From contig JAQFVV010012536.1 of assembly GCA_028023455.1 (NCBI GenBank), positions 2,936,001 through 3,000,000 on the forward strand: 64,000 nucleotides of DNA, read 5' to 3'. The notes under the pieces are model-generated. The model saw only the letters and a list, made by a program, of their open reading frames with translations. It had not been told where the DNA came from and did not search any database. The position numbers were made by a program, and so were the translations under genes. The DNA is from Epiperipatus broadwayi (lineage: Eukaryota; Onychophora; Udeonychophora; Euonychophora; Peripatidae). Shown here piece after piece: positions 1 to 10,919 of the stretch (position 1 is its first letter; every line of letters begins with the position of its first letter).

Positions 1-330
1 TAAGGCAATGGTTTCTATCCACTTTTAAACCCCTTGTGGAAAGGATGTAATCATAAACATATGACCAAAGATATGTGAAAAAGATATGTGATCCTAAGAT
101 GCATATTTTGTGCTGAACCAGGACTCATCAGTTAGCCCAGTTCACAATCTCTGACACATATCTTTATCATTGTTCAGTATATATAGATAGCCTTGATAGG
201 TTTCCAATTTACTGCCCTCAAACGTTTGACACAAATCACTTAATGGAAGTATATTAATAATTTTAATTATTCATTCATTAAGCTAGAAATTATCCACTTA
301 ATGTGCTTTTCCATTCTATTCTTCGTCCTT
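1..330 (-). repeat. Family D repeat, truncated at window start
   Basis: Minus-strand copy closely related to the arms at 53600-54200 (same run from the ribozyme through the ATTAATAA region to TTATCCACTTA). It contains a hammerhead-like core on the minus strand around 97-160, with CTGATGA kept but GAAA changed to AAAA (G12 to A), so cleavage is not expected. Confidence 0.7.
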
Positions 331-654
331 TCACTAAAATATTATTTCCTCATAGCCTGAAGGGGGTGGGTGGTATACTCCATTAATTATATATACATTT
401 AGTTTTGCTAATTTAATGTTTACAATTACTAAGTTTAGTTTAATTATTAGAATAAGATCATTTAAAGTGAGATTCATTCTCCATTCTTATATTTGTCCAG
501 GGATGAAGGCTTTATGTATTGAACGGAATGAATGCTTCCGTAAAAGAATTCCCTAAAAAGTTTTAACTAAAATTCAATTTTAAAAATGCACTAAAATATA
601 TACATATTCAACCTCACAAAATCGATCCAACAAGTTGCACATACAAACATAAAA

Positions 655-1088
655 AAAAAATCCTCTAAACTATTTTGCTAAACATAAAAAAAGAAGACTA
701 AAAAATTCAAACTCATTATTTTTTGTATGGAATTTCTGTTGATTTTCAATTTTTTTACCAATAGTTGAATTGTTTTTATATAAGGCAAATAATGAGTTTG
801 ACCATCGCTTTATTCATTGATTATAAGACGTTCAAACAATGCTAAAATGTAATTTAAAGTTAAAACTTAAGAATGTTAAAAGCATTTGGAATATCTTGAT
901 AATGTATTATCTATACTTAAACTAATGATGGTCTGATTAACAGATAAAAGATTTCCATATTTTTTTCTAAATTATTTTGACAAACATAAAAAAAAATAAA
1001 TAAACGATTCAAATTCATTATTTTTTGTATGGAATTTCTGTTAACTTTCAATGTTTTTACCAGTAGTTGAAACTGTTTTTATATAAGG
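655..1088. repeat. Direct repeat of about 130 bp, two copies
   Basis: The stretches 655-788 and 962-1088 are similar: both hold CAAAYTCATTATTTTTTGTA-like text, then an AATTTCTGTT block, an ACCARTAGTTGAA block and TTTTTATATAAGG. The spacing is about 305 bp. The origin is unknown. Confidence 0.6.
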
Positions 1089-1305
1089 ATAAAAGGTAGC
1101 TGCTGGAGGATTGCATTGGATCCTAAGATCTAGCTGCAGTGCTCTCAGATCCAAGGCTCCTCATTGATGAAAGTCACATGCTAGAAACTAGTCTGGGGAT
1201 ATTGTATGTTGGCACTAGATAGGGATTCTATATACAAACTTTCCTGCATCCATTGATTACTCTGGCTTTCACTGAGTGGTGCTACTGTATGGAGAGTTTT
1301 ACCCT
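1089..1305 (+). repeat. Family A repeat (hammerhead-bearing, inactive core)
   Basis: Copy of the family that runs from AAAAGGT(A/G)G through GATCCTAAGATCTA, the ribozyme region, GGGATTTTATGCACAAA, and TTGATTACTCTGGCTT to TGGAGAGTTTTRCC. The ribozyme core near 1166 reads TTGATGA instead of CTGATGA (C3 lost), with GAAAC and the GTC cleavage triplet kept. Confidence 0.8.
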
Positions 1306-1589
1306 TGTGTCCTATATACCTTCCTCATAAGAATCACTGATATAGTCACGTTCTTGAAAAACATTCTACAATTTAGCATGTTCAATGGAACCATATTTTT
1401 TCTTGCATTTTCTGGCCTTTTCAATTATCCAGTTTTCAAGAGAAATAATATTTCTGGTTCTTTAACCTTTCTTAAAATCTGTTTTTACATATAGCACATC
1501 TCTAATAATGTGAGGCATTGATATGTGCTGAAAATTTCACAATACAATCTTACTCATATGGACTCTTAAGAGATATTTTATAATATAAT

Positions 1590-1850
1590 ATGCTGGACTA
1601 TTTCCATAATCTGTCATTAAATGTTGAATGTCTAGAAAATTTTAAACTTTTGAAATACAAACAACTGTTAGTAATAACACACAAATAGACAACACAAATT
1701 TAGTGGACATTATTCTCCACTCCTCTTCAAGTATTTCTGGCCTAACCAGTGAAATACTAACATAGGAATCGAACCTACACCTTTAGATTCTTGAATATTG
1801 AATTTTAAGGCAAGGCTTCTTGGGGGATAGAAATTTAAATTGATTTCTTC
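1590..1850 (-). repeat. tRNA-derived SINE (family H), minus copy
   Basis: On the minus strand a tRNA-like B box (GGTTCGATTCC type, near 1765-1776) follows ATTCAATATTCAAGAATCTA. The tail has AAATTTTCTAGACATTCAAC and AATAGTCCA as in the copies at 10735, 14070, 30770 and 32600. The A-box end is degraded here. Confidence 0.65.
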
Positions 1851-2959
1851 TAAACTTCTGACAGCTGAGTAGTTTTCCAAATTAATAAACATAATTTTAG
1901 CAACATTTCAATTTTCTCTGAAATTTGTGTTGCAATTTTAATAATTCCTTATACCTTAGCATTTGTTACTATGATCTAATCATTTAGTATTGTGAATCTA
2001 TCCAAAATCTATATAACTTCATCAAAAGTACAGTGATTATTTTGATGATATAGATTTTCTATATATATTTATTATATAAATTGGATCTTTGATTGCAACT
2101 GATCTGTGAATATTTTTTGTTGAACACATTCAAAACTAAAACTTCCTTTTGATCTCGTAAACCTTTCGGAAAGACAGCTCTTATTTTTAAAACTTATTCC
2201 ATTTTCAAAACTTTACAACTGCTGCTGTGAAATTGGTACTAATCTTTCCTTTATGTTCTTTGAGTTTTCCAGTTCAATTCTCTTTAAAAATCTCTACCTC
2301 TTATGTCTGGCTTTTTTCCCTCTCATTTTATTGCTATATCTTCTAACAGTCATTTTGTTTTCTATGGCGCTCCATCTTAGCCAACGTTCAGATTTATTTT
2401 TAGATCATACTTTGATTTACAACTAAATTTCATCAGGACCTTCAATATTACGTCCAATATGTCAAATTATTTCTTATGTTTTTTCCTCTAAAAGTGATAA
2501 TTATCTTTTCTAGGTTATTTTTCAATATTGGATAAACTCGAGATTGTTTTCCAGTTTTATTCAAATTCTGCAATTAAATATTTTATAATCTCTTTCAAAA
2601 TCAACTTGACTATACGTTTTTCCTAAGTAAAGCGAAGGTTGCAATCTATTTGACTGACTTTTGTAGAATTCATCCATATTGCTCATGCATAATTAATGCA
2701 TTGATTGTTTGACGTATGTGCTTAGTAATCAAATTGAATTGGTTAATTTTAAATGTGAAAAGATGGCAAAATATTAATACACGTGTCATTAATGTAATGA
2801 GATGGTTAAAAAAATATGACTCCATTTTAATCACCCATATGTTCAATTGTAATTTCAGAATAATTTATTCGGTATTTAAATCAGGTTAATTTATAATTCC
2901 CATTCTTTATTTTCAGAAAAGTCAATAAACGATAGCTTATAACCATCACAAGCTTAACG

Positions 2960-3450
2960 AATAAGTGGGTCCCTCTATTCCTTATCATTTTCTGACATAT
3001 AAATGTAATTAAAGGGGATAGGAACACAGACTTTCAAGCTCCGTACAGCCATCCACCCTATCCAATATAACCAATACACATGACCACATACATGTAAAAA
3101 AGATAAATGATCTCCAATATTAGTATTTTGTGCTGAACCAGCACTCATCAGTTGATCCGGATCATCATCTCCCACACATATACATAACGAGTGCTTGGTT
3201 TTATATTAAGATAACAAATCTACAAATTTTAGTGGACAGGTTTCAATCCTCTGCATTCTTCAACTCTTCAGCCATCCATATCACTGAAAATCTGATGATG
3301 GAATGTTCAATGCCTTGATAATGCTAGTATTAGTCATATGCATATTGATCTTAAGTTAATCTTAGCCTTCATATTTAGGACCTTAATAGGTCCATTTAAA
3401 TAGACAGAAGAGGAATGGACAGAATACAGGCTGAGTATTCTAATATTAAA
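2960..3450 (-). repeat. Family D repeat, near full length
   Basis: Minus copy with a tRNA-like stretch near 3000-3045, the helix I partner, and a hammerhead core at about 3117-3175 with CTGATGA and a perfect helix II (GTGCTG/CAGCAC), but AAAA in place of GAAA. Downstream it shares the ATATCACTGAAAAT region with copies at 26160, 33980 and 52610. Confidence 0.75.
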
Positions 3451-3721
3451 ATGCAACTATAATGTATATACTTAACTTAGATATAATTAAAGGAGATGTT
3501 AAATATATCCATAGCTAAATGAGTATCCAGTTATTCTCAGCTAGTATAAAACAAGGATGGAAAACAGCTCATACCTTAACTGCACAAAAATTGTTAACCT
3601 CTCTTTCATGATTCCTCTACAAGGAGCTGTTTGAAGGAGTCTTTATCCTTCAATGGGCTATTTAAAGGTTTTTTTTCTTTTTCTTTTTTCATATATGTAA
3701 CAATAAAGATACAATTTAAAT

Positions 3722-4156
3722 GAGGGGTTCCCAACCTTCTTTGGTACCCATATCCCCTTGGCTTTTAGAAAATTATCCGATACCCCCTACTCACAATAAG
3801 AAATAAGCAAACGGAGAATGTACCATGCAGTAAGTCATGCACAGGTGTCATGGAGACCAGCCTTGAGGTGGCACTGCTCTAGTAATTTCACTAGCTATCT
3901 TGATTCTTAATCAGACCCTGCAGTAAAAAAAAACTATACAATCTCACTGTGTTCATGTCCAAAAGAAGCCCTAAAATGTTGCAGGTATGGCTGACAGACA
4001 GTACCAAATGTGAAATAAGCCAGAAATATTGATAACGTAACAATTTTTAAGATATATTAATAGCATAATATACTTACTTACCCGCTATTCACTATATCCC
4101 CTGGACAAACTTCCTGTAAGCTCAGGGGGTAAGAGTACCTCAAGTTAGAAACCCCT
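3722..4156. mobile_element. Putative hAT-like non-autonomous element
   Basis: The ends are imperfect inverted repeats: AGGGGTTCCCAACCTT at 3722 and the complement of AGGGGTTTCTAACTTG at the right end. The interior also pairs in part (TACCCC.. near both ends). There is no coding capacity. Target-site duplications are not convincing (ATTTAAAT against AAATTAAC), so the class is a guess from the terminal sequence. Confidence 0.45.
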
Positions 4157-4159
4157 AAA

Positions 4160-5040
4160 TTAACAATTATTTCACAAGGAAATCCTAATAAATAATATTC
4201 ATAATATATCTGAATTGCAAACATTAAATAAAAATATAAAAGTGAATGTAAAAATGTAAATTATATCAACCAGCCAGTCATTTAATCCAAATAAATACAA
4301 TGAATATATCTAACTCGAGAAGGAAAAGAATAAAGTGAAAAATAAAGAATAAAAGAAAAATGATTAGAATAAAAATTCTTGTATGTGTAATTAAAATATG
4401 AAAATGTGGGCTGCGCAATTACATTATTACGGTCGATGAAGAGAGATGGCAGATGGTCTGGACGCAATGCTAACTTAAATGACTGAGGATAGTACGATAA
4501 AAAAAAGTCACAACAAGAACGAGATGAAAAATAGTAATCATTAATTTAGTTGTAAATAATTTCTGAATTAACTTAAATAGATAATTTTCACTCATCTTTT
4601 ATTCAATCAAAATCTGTACAAATGGACATACAATTTCAAAATGAAATATTCTTTTATTTGACAAAACAATGAGAACATTCTTATTAACGGCGTACAAAGA
4701 ACTTCCCAGAGCTGTTATATTAAATCCTATTCTCGAGTCATCTACTGGGAACTTGAGTAATCAATGGACACCAAATAGTGTGATGCTATAAAGTGCAAAT
4801 CTCCAGAATCCCTGGGCAGGTGATGTTATCAGTATACAAAAAACTGTTCATTTTAGAACTACTCAATAAGTTAATAATACTTATAAATTCATTTATCAGT
4901 CTGTATTTAATATTGGTTTTCATTTAAAATGATTTACTTTTGTATTTTAATACGTGAAATAAAATAAATTGTAGACCAGTTATTTCAAATTAAAGACCAG
5001 TTTAACTGATTTATCCTTCTAATTTAGATGTGAGGCATCT
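4160..5040. other. AT-rich intron, nothing recognised
   Basis: No reading frame, splice-consistent exon or known repeat could be supported in this stretch. Confidence 0.5.
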
Positions 5041-5054
5041 TACACCCACAATCC

Positions 5055-5160
5055 ACCTGGGCGCCACTAGGCTATTCGAACCTAGAAAATTTATAACTGA
5101 AAGCCTGCTTAATATATAAATTTTCTAGGTTTGAATAGCTTAGTGGGCCCTGTATAGCAG
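5055..5160. repeat. Short foldback, arms about 33 bp
   Basis: GCGCCACTAGGCTATTCGAA and following bases near 5060 pair with the complement near 5120-5152 (TTTTCTAGGTTTGAATAGCT). The loop is about 30 bp. Both arms contain a TTCRAA stretch, but no complete tRNA can be folded. Confidence 0.6.
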
Positions 5161-6069
5161 ATTAAGTTAGGGAGGTTCCGTCGACCGTTATGATACATAT
5201 AGATGAGAAATCATTGATGGCAGCTCTTTTAGCCCTCTAAACTTTCTATAATAATGAATTTGCTGGGTTACACCCCTTACCTCCTCAATGTAAACCGACC
5301 AAATTTTGTAAAGCATTTTTATGGTGCTGAAACTTTAAATGTATAACAATTATTAATTTTAATATCGACACTATATTGAATATAGTGCGATACATTCTGT
5401 ATATTAACTGAGGCAACTATCTCTTCCATGTATGATGATAAGTTAAATCTCCATAATAAAAAGTGGCTTCATGAATATAAAAGGGTATCCGAATCAGTTT
5501 CCTATAGATATAATTGATTATAAAAATCTAACAAAATTTTATAGACAAAAAATTAACGATGTATATATAATAAAAAAACAGACTAAATATTTCAAAAAGT
5601 ATCTTACTACAACCGCCATTTCTAAAATCTCAGAATGCGACATGTTTTTGTTCAATCCAGTTTTAATTTGAATTAAAGCATCGTGTAATGGATCCAGCTA
5701 AAATTAAATACAATAAAAAGTTAACAATAAGTCAAATAAAATCATTTAATTAATCACCAATGATACATATATATATATATGTGTGTAATATAAACTATTG
5801 ATATAAATAATCTAATAGTTATCAGATCTGTTTACCACACCTATAATCTGGATTCAAATCGCCATTTTGTTCAGGTAATTACTTTACTGCTAATTACTCA
5901 ATATTCTTGAGCATAATATAATTCTCTCTATTAGAAGACAAAACAATAAAAGAAATCCATCAACAATCCCACTATTAACTGGTGATTAATTTGTGGAATG
6001 AATAACAAAATTCTGGAAATACTTTTGCCTGTCATGGGTATTTAAGGCTACATTATCAACACATGTCTC

Positions 6070-6320
6070 CATTATGTTTTTTGAATTTAATGGCAGTTGA
6101 GAAGGGTTAAGGAATTAACCGAAAGTAATTTTGTAGGTTGAAAGACTGTATGTAATAGTTAATTATTTTATATTTATTATTTTTATTGTTATTACAATAG
6201 TTTTTTAATTAACGGACATTTTGTTTGTATATATATATATATCATTAAAAACCAATCAACACATACAATGCCAATATCAATAACAATTTCAAACTGTTGC
6301 CAAGGCAACCTCCAGTTTTA
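6070..6320. repeat. Family F (+) joined to family E (-)
   Basis: At 6075-6230, text with TTGAATTTAATGGCAGTTGA, GGTTAAGGAATTAACCGAAA and TTATTATTTTTATTGTTATT recurs at 52100-52245 and 60890-61000. At 6248-6320 a minus copy of family E follows (complement of GGTTGCCTTGRCAACA with TTTGAAATTGTT), separated by a TA microsatellite. Confidence 0.6.
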
Positions 6321-7744
6321 ATAATAATGATAATAAAAAAGGGTAGACAAGTAGGTTAAAAAAAGAGAGGAAAAATCTTTTCGTTCATTGATTTAAAATT
6401 TGCTTGTACTGAGTCTAAATTTAACATTCAGAGTTCAAAGTTTAAAATTCAATTATTCAAAGTTTGAAGTTAAAATATGATTTTAAAACAAGATTCAAGT
6501 TTTAACTAATTAGAATATCAAGTTTATAAAAAAAGATTTTTGTACTGTAATAAATATTTTTTTGTTGTTGTAATTATTAAAATTAATTTTAAAAAAATGA
6601 GGAAGGTAATAAAATACAATTTATTTATTTTTAAACAATAGTCAGTTCAAATATAAGTGTAATTAAAATTTTTATTAAAAGCTCAAGCTCTCTCCAGCAT
6701 CTTCATTCTTTCTTTATTCAACTATCATCAGTAGCTGCTCATAAAAACTTCTAAGTTTTTTTTTTATTTAGCAGCCAAGTTACGAATAAAAATCAACATT
6801 GTAAATGATCCTGATGGCGCATTGCTGAATTTGCAGTGTATGTATCATGTCATGGACACAACGTAACCCAAATTAATTATCTGCTTAAAGCCCAATATGT
6901 GATCAAGCTTGAACTACCATTTCCGAGTTGTGTTTAACTTACATTAAAATTATGCTTGCACATATATATGTTAAATAATGATCCTCTCACATGGAATATT
7001 TGTGTCTTTAGAGAAATGAAGAAATACCTAAATAATTTAAAATATAAAGCAGCTAAAGAAGTTGAAAGCCTTAATATTTCTAAATCTTCAAGAATGAATT
7101 CTATAGCGTCTAAAATACCAGAATAGACTCCATAATATAAAAATAAAACAAATGAAAGAAAATAAATAGGAATTGACAAATGTTAAGTTTAACAAAAAAA
7201 AAAGATTTGTAGCCGGAGATTATAATAAAACTTCTAACATTGAAAGTGTGATCACATGAAAAATGGTATCATTTATAATAATTTTACTCATACACTTTAT
7301 TTAATTACATTCTATAATTTAAAGTAATAGTGCTTAATTTTTGTCTTAATGTATAGCATTATTAAGTTTATTATAAAAAATGCAGGCCAGTTTAATCAAT
7401 GAATATTATTGCATAATAAATATCTCGTTATTTATAATCTAGCCTCCTGGCTCTCTTCTCATAAATTCTTACCGTTCGAATATTAATTAATTATAAACTG
7501 TAATGTGAATTGCTTGTATTAATATTATTTGATTAAAATAATAAATCAATTTGTTATAGCTTGTGAGATAAGAGTTCATACTCTACCAAATTAGTCGTGA
7601 TATGGTTTAATAATGCTGATGGAGTTGAATATCCTCCTTGTATTTCCCTGAATCGGGTGGTATTCTGGTTTAAGCCTAATATAAATTCTTAACCTATAGT
7701 GAATCTAATTTCCCTTTAGTTAATTAGGAGTGTTAAACCAGCAA

Positions 7745-7925
7745 GCATCACATGATCACATCTCCAATACTAGCACATAATTGTTTATAAACAAGCCAGA
7801 AACTAGTCTGGGGATATTGGATGAGTAGGCATTAGATAGGGATTTTATGCACAAGCCTTCTGGCATCCATTGATTACTCTGTTTAGCACAGGTGGCACTA
7901 CTATATGGAGTTTTGCTTTGCTTTG
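7745..7925 (+). repeat. Family A repeat, partial
   Basis: It starts with the CATCACATGATCAC end sequence and resumes at GAAACTAGTCTGGGGATATT through TTGATTACTCTG and TATGGAGTTTTGC. The CTGATGA half of the ribozyme is missing. Confidence 0.7.
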
Positions 7926-8204
7926 TTTAATTAGGAGTGGTGTAATGGTCTGGAAAGGTGCCCGTGGCCTATAATATTTTTATGAATATTGCTAAGTCTG
8001 ACCATTAATATAATTTACAATTAAACTAAGTTATATTTCCATCCTATCTTGTATTATCTCCGAGTTATTTAGAGCTAAGTATAAAATCACAAAAAGTTAC
8101 TTTTTTACGTTATAATTGGTGCACTCGTTTCCAAAATTCAGGATTGTTACAATATATGTGTGTATATATATATAATTATATTTTGATACTTATTTTACCT
8201 ATTA

Positions 8205-8375
8205 ATGTAAAAAATATTAAAACAGAGTTCAAATATAAAATTTAGTGAGATTTATTATAGTAAGTATACTTTCAATGCTTTTACATGACGCGAAAGCATT
8301 GAAAATATCCTTGATATAATAAATCTTACCAAATTTTATATTAAACTCTGTTTTAGCATCTTTTACATTAATGCG
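8205..8375. repeat. Foldback element, arms about 70 bp
   Basis: AAAATATTAAAACAGAGTTC near 8212 is matched by the complement near 8340-8360, and the pairing continues inwards through AAATTTAGTGAGATTTATTA and TTTTCAATGCTTT to a small loop near 8289 (TACATGACGCG). It is a hairpin MITE-like unit with no coding capacity and no other copy seen here. Confidence 0.7.
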
Positions 8376-8479
8376 TATATATACTGTGACTGACTGTTAT
8401 GACCAGGACCTGGGTTTGAATATGGGTTGAGAATTTGAAAAAAAAGTTCTAGTTAAACTTACAAATTTTCTTGTTCATA

Positions 8480-8790
8480 GCTAACCTAAATCATCATCAT
8501 CTTCATTTTAAATCGTTACTGATCCACTGCCGGATAAAGATGACAAGTTTAAGCCAGTTTCTCTGATCCACAGTCTCTCTTCACAACATCGCACCAACAA
8601 ACTTATTTTGTCCGTCCCTCGTGCATATATGGCCTTTTTCCAAGTCTTGTTCTTTATATCATCTATCGATCTTGTATGTGGTATTTTACAATTTCTTGTG
8701 ATCCAATTTAAAACTCCAACTGTCCATCTATTATCAAGTCTTCTAGCAATATGGACAGCCTTGTTCATCTCAGTCTCTTAATTCTTCCAA
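8480..8790 (-). pseudogene. RTE-like non-LTR retrotransposon 3' end, degenerate
   Basis: The minus-strand frame at 8768-8508 includes HIARRLDNRWTVGVLNWITR, the same C-terminal motif as the better copy at 15516-16420 (GHIARRDDN.WTIEILNWIP). The element ends on the minus strand in a GATGATGAT run near 8488-8500, the microsatellite-like 3' tail of this family. Only the last part of the reverse transcriptase protein remains. Confidence 0.75.
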
Positions 8791-9054
8791 TGATTTCAAT
8801 GTTTTGTTTGTGATATCTAAATAATCATCAAATATTAATTGGTAAATGATTATTTATCTATTTTTAGATAGAGAATAAAACAGGAATGGTAAAATAATCT
8901 AACACACATTATTCTGCAATTAAAAACCCTGATGAGTAATGTATTCTTATTCAATGGTCCCCTGTGGAGGATGTTAGAAAGGCCTTGGCCCGGCAGTAGA
9001 TTATTCAAAGGCTGTTTTTTTTTTGCTATATATATGTGTGTATGTATATATATC

Positions 9055-9160
9055 ATCTTTATTGTTAAAAGGAGGTTGCCATGCCAACAATTTGAAATTG
9101 TTGATTATTATTGATATTGGGATTGTCTAAGTGTTGACTGGCTTTTAATGATATATATAA
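9055..9160 (+). repeat. Family E repeat
   Basis: A short element: TTTATTGTTAAAAGGAGGTT, GCCATGCCAACAATTTGAAA, then TTGATATTGGGATTGTCTAA and GTGTTGACTGGCTTTTAATG, flanked by TA-rich runs. CAACAATTTGAAATTGTTG folds as a hairpin. Other copies are near 6250, 38940, 39240, 42460, 42770, 49740 and 53370. Confidence 0.75.
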
Positions 9161-9171
9161 TCAAAATTAGC

Positions 9172-9666
9172 CCTGATTCACAACTCAACCAGATTAGCCA
9201 AAAAAAAAAACAACTGAAAACCCAACCAAGGGTTTCACTGCTACAAGCAGACTTCTCAAGTATAAAGGACTACAAGATAACATATTTATACTAAACATTA
9301 TGAAAGAATAAAGGTACATGAAAGTAGGGTTAGAAATAAGTATTTCAGTTCTGCTTTATATAACCGTGAAAAAGACACAGGCCACACGATTAATTTTGAG
9401 GAAGCTAAGGTTGCCTTCTTTGAGAGAAATGAAATTAAAAAAAATTAAAGAATCTTTATTATTAAAAATGTATGGTTCTGGAGCAATTAATTTATTTAAA
9501 AGTTCTTTTAATATTAAGGGCATATGGGAGGTAAGTGGAATTGTGGGTAATATTTAGTATACATTCATTGCTATCTCTTAGTTCTTTATACTTGAGAAGT
9601 AGTGAAACCACTGGTTGTATTTTAGAGTTTATTTTCTTTGACTAGTCTGGTTGAGTTGCGAGTTTG
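9172..9666. repeat. Foldback of about 500 bp with a 240-bp open frame inside
   Basis: The arms 9172-9300 and 9537-9660 are inverted copies (ACAACTCAACCAGA outermost, then CTTCTCAAGTATAAAG near the centre). The spacer holds an open frame of 79 codons at 9318-9557 that resembles no protein I know. Each arm has a GAGAAG...GTGAAACC stretch near 9240 and 9600 that weakly recalls a decayed hammerhead core. Confidence 0.6.
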
Positions 9667-9801
9667 GGATAATTTTGATTATTTTATTGACTAATTTAGC
9701 TTTAGGCTTTCAATATTTATATATTATAACAAACATGCTAATAGCTCTAAACAAGCTTCTTGATAAATGCCGCAAGAAAAAGCATTAAAAATCTCTATCA
9801 A

Positions 9802-9867
9802 GAATTATCCCTATCCCCAAATCGATTTCGAGCTAATATCTCTCATCAGTGAGGCGCTAGAATATTC
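9802..9867 (-). ncRNA. Hammerhead ribozyme, family B (left copy 1)
   Basis: Minus strand. The core CTGATGA is the complement of 9843-9849. Helix II is GAG/CTC with a 7-nt loop, then GAAAT, a 2-nt loop CG, ATT as cleavage triplet and TGGGG. The inner part of helix I pairs CCTCA with TGGGG; an outer part pairs GAATATTCTA with TAGGGATAATTC after an internal loop. All core bases are present. It lies in the sense strand of the TKFC intron. Confidence 0.72.
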
Positions 9868-9978
9868 AGACACTAGATCCAAAATACAAACTCAAATCAT
9901 AATAAGAAGAAAACCAAGTCATACATCAATGGGATAATTTTGATTATTTTATTGACTAATTTAGCTTTAGGCTTTCAA

Positions 9979-10014
<36 letters not shown>

Positions 10015-10086
10015 CAAACATGCTAATAGCTCTAAACAAGCTTCTTGATAAATGCCGCAAGAAAAAGCATTAAAAATCTCTATCAA

Positions 10087-10152
10087 GAATTATCCCTATC
10101 CCCAAATCGATTTCGAGCTAATATCTCTCATCAGTGAGGCGCTAGAATATTC
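10087..10152 (-). ncRNA. Hammerhead ribozyme, family B (left copy 2)
   Basis: Identical to the copy at 9802-9867 through the tandem duplication. The core is intact, helix II GAG/CTC, helix III AT/AT closed by two bases, cleavage predicted after ATT. It is in the sense strand of the host intron. Confidence 0.72.
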
Positions 10153-10467
10153 AGACACTAGATCCAAAATACAAACTCAAATCATAATAAGAAGAAAACC
10201 AAGTCATACATCAAGACTTATGTATCTTGCATTTACAAATATAATATAACGAGCATGCTATAGGTTGACTGTGAAGGCTTTGGTGATGTTATATTGTTAA
10301 GGCTATTAATATATGGTGTATCTAAATTTGGTTCAGTCCCATACAGTTATTTAAGTTAGATAACTGGATTTGAAGACATATAGATGTCTGAAAATTTCAG
10401 ATTTCTACTTAATAGTTAAGTATTCGATAAATACTGGGCTTGAGTTTGTATTTTGCATCTAGTGTCT

Positions 10468-10533
10468 GAATATCCTAGCACCTCACTGACGAGAGCCATT
10501 AGCTCGAAACTGGTTTGGAATAGGGATAATTCT
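10468..10533 (+). ncRNA. Hammerhead ribozyme, family B (right arm)
   Basis: CTGACGA at 10486-10492 (N7 may be any base), helix II GAGC 10493-10496 with GCTC 10502-10505 and loop CATTA, GAAAC 10506-10510, helix III of two pairs with a 2-nt loop, and triplet GTT with predicted cleavage after 10515. Outer helix I pairs TATCCTA (about 10471-10477) with TAGGGATA (10521-10528). This is the cleanest family B structure. Confidence 0.8.
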
Positions 10534-10734
10534 AAATAGAGATTTTGAATGCTTTCTCTTGTGGCATTTATCAATAAAAAAAAGCTTGTTTAGAGCTATT
10601 AGCATGGTCGTTATATTACATTTGTAAATGCACACTACATAAGTCACGTGATGTATGATTTGGTTTTCTTATTACTATATATATATATGTATGGTTTGTC
10701 TGAACGTTTGTGATAGTGGCATTTTATTTGTAAT

Positions 10735-10915
10735 TATATACTGGATTACTTCTATCATCTAGAATTAATTGTTAAATATTTTTGGAACAATTCAAACTTC
10801 ATTTAAACTTTTTAAATATATCCAATTGTTAATAATAGTTTGCACAGATTAGTATATAACACAGCATTTCGAGTAGTATTATTCTCTCTCCTTCAATGAT
10901 TGCTGGTTGAAAAAA
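10735..10915 (-). repeat. SINE family H, partial
   Basis: Minus copy of the 3' half: GCAACAACTGAAGAAG-like text near 10890-10905, CTCGAAATGCTGTG near 10865, and the ACAATTGGATATATTTAAAA tail. The tRNA-like head is missing. Confidence 0.65.
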
Positions 10916-10919
10916 AAAA

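Larger units (their letters stand above)
9666..10218. repeat. Recent tandem duplication of 265 bp
   Basis: 9666-9929 and 9931-10218 are almost identical, starting GGGATAATTTTGATTATTTT and ending CAAGTCATACATCA. The only clear difference is the TA run, expanded from about 9 to over 30 bp in the second copy (9972-10008). The duplicated unit covers the left arm of a family B foldback, including its ribozyme. Confidence 0.9.
9720..10680. repeat. Family B foldback element
   Basis: The left arm (9727-9930, repeated 10014-10260) is inverted relative to the right arm (about 10440-10660): ACATGCTAATAGCTCTAAAC, AAGCTT and ATTTATCAA at the outside, GAATATTCTAG and the ribozyme in the middle. The inner part of the right arm (10320-10440, GGTTCAGTCCCATA) also occurs in the family B element at 21.0-21.8 kb. 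No protein is encoded. Confidence 0.8.

Noticed and set aside
6715-6760. CTGATGA on the minus strand near 6727
   Set aside because: No GAAA partner with a closing helix II and no helix I pairing follow it.
9318-9557. 79-codon open frame as a host gene
   Set aside because: It lies wholly inside a foldback spacer, has no recognised domain and no splice or start context.
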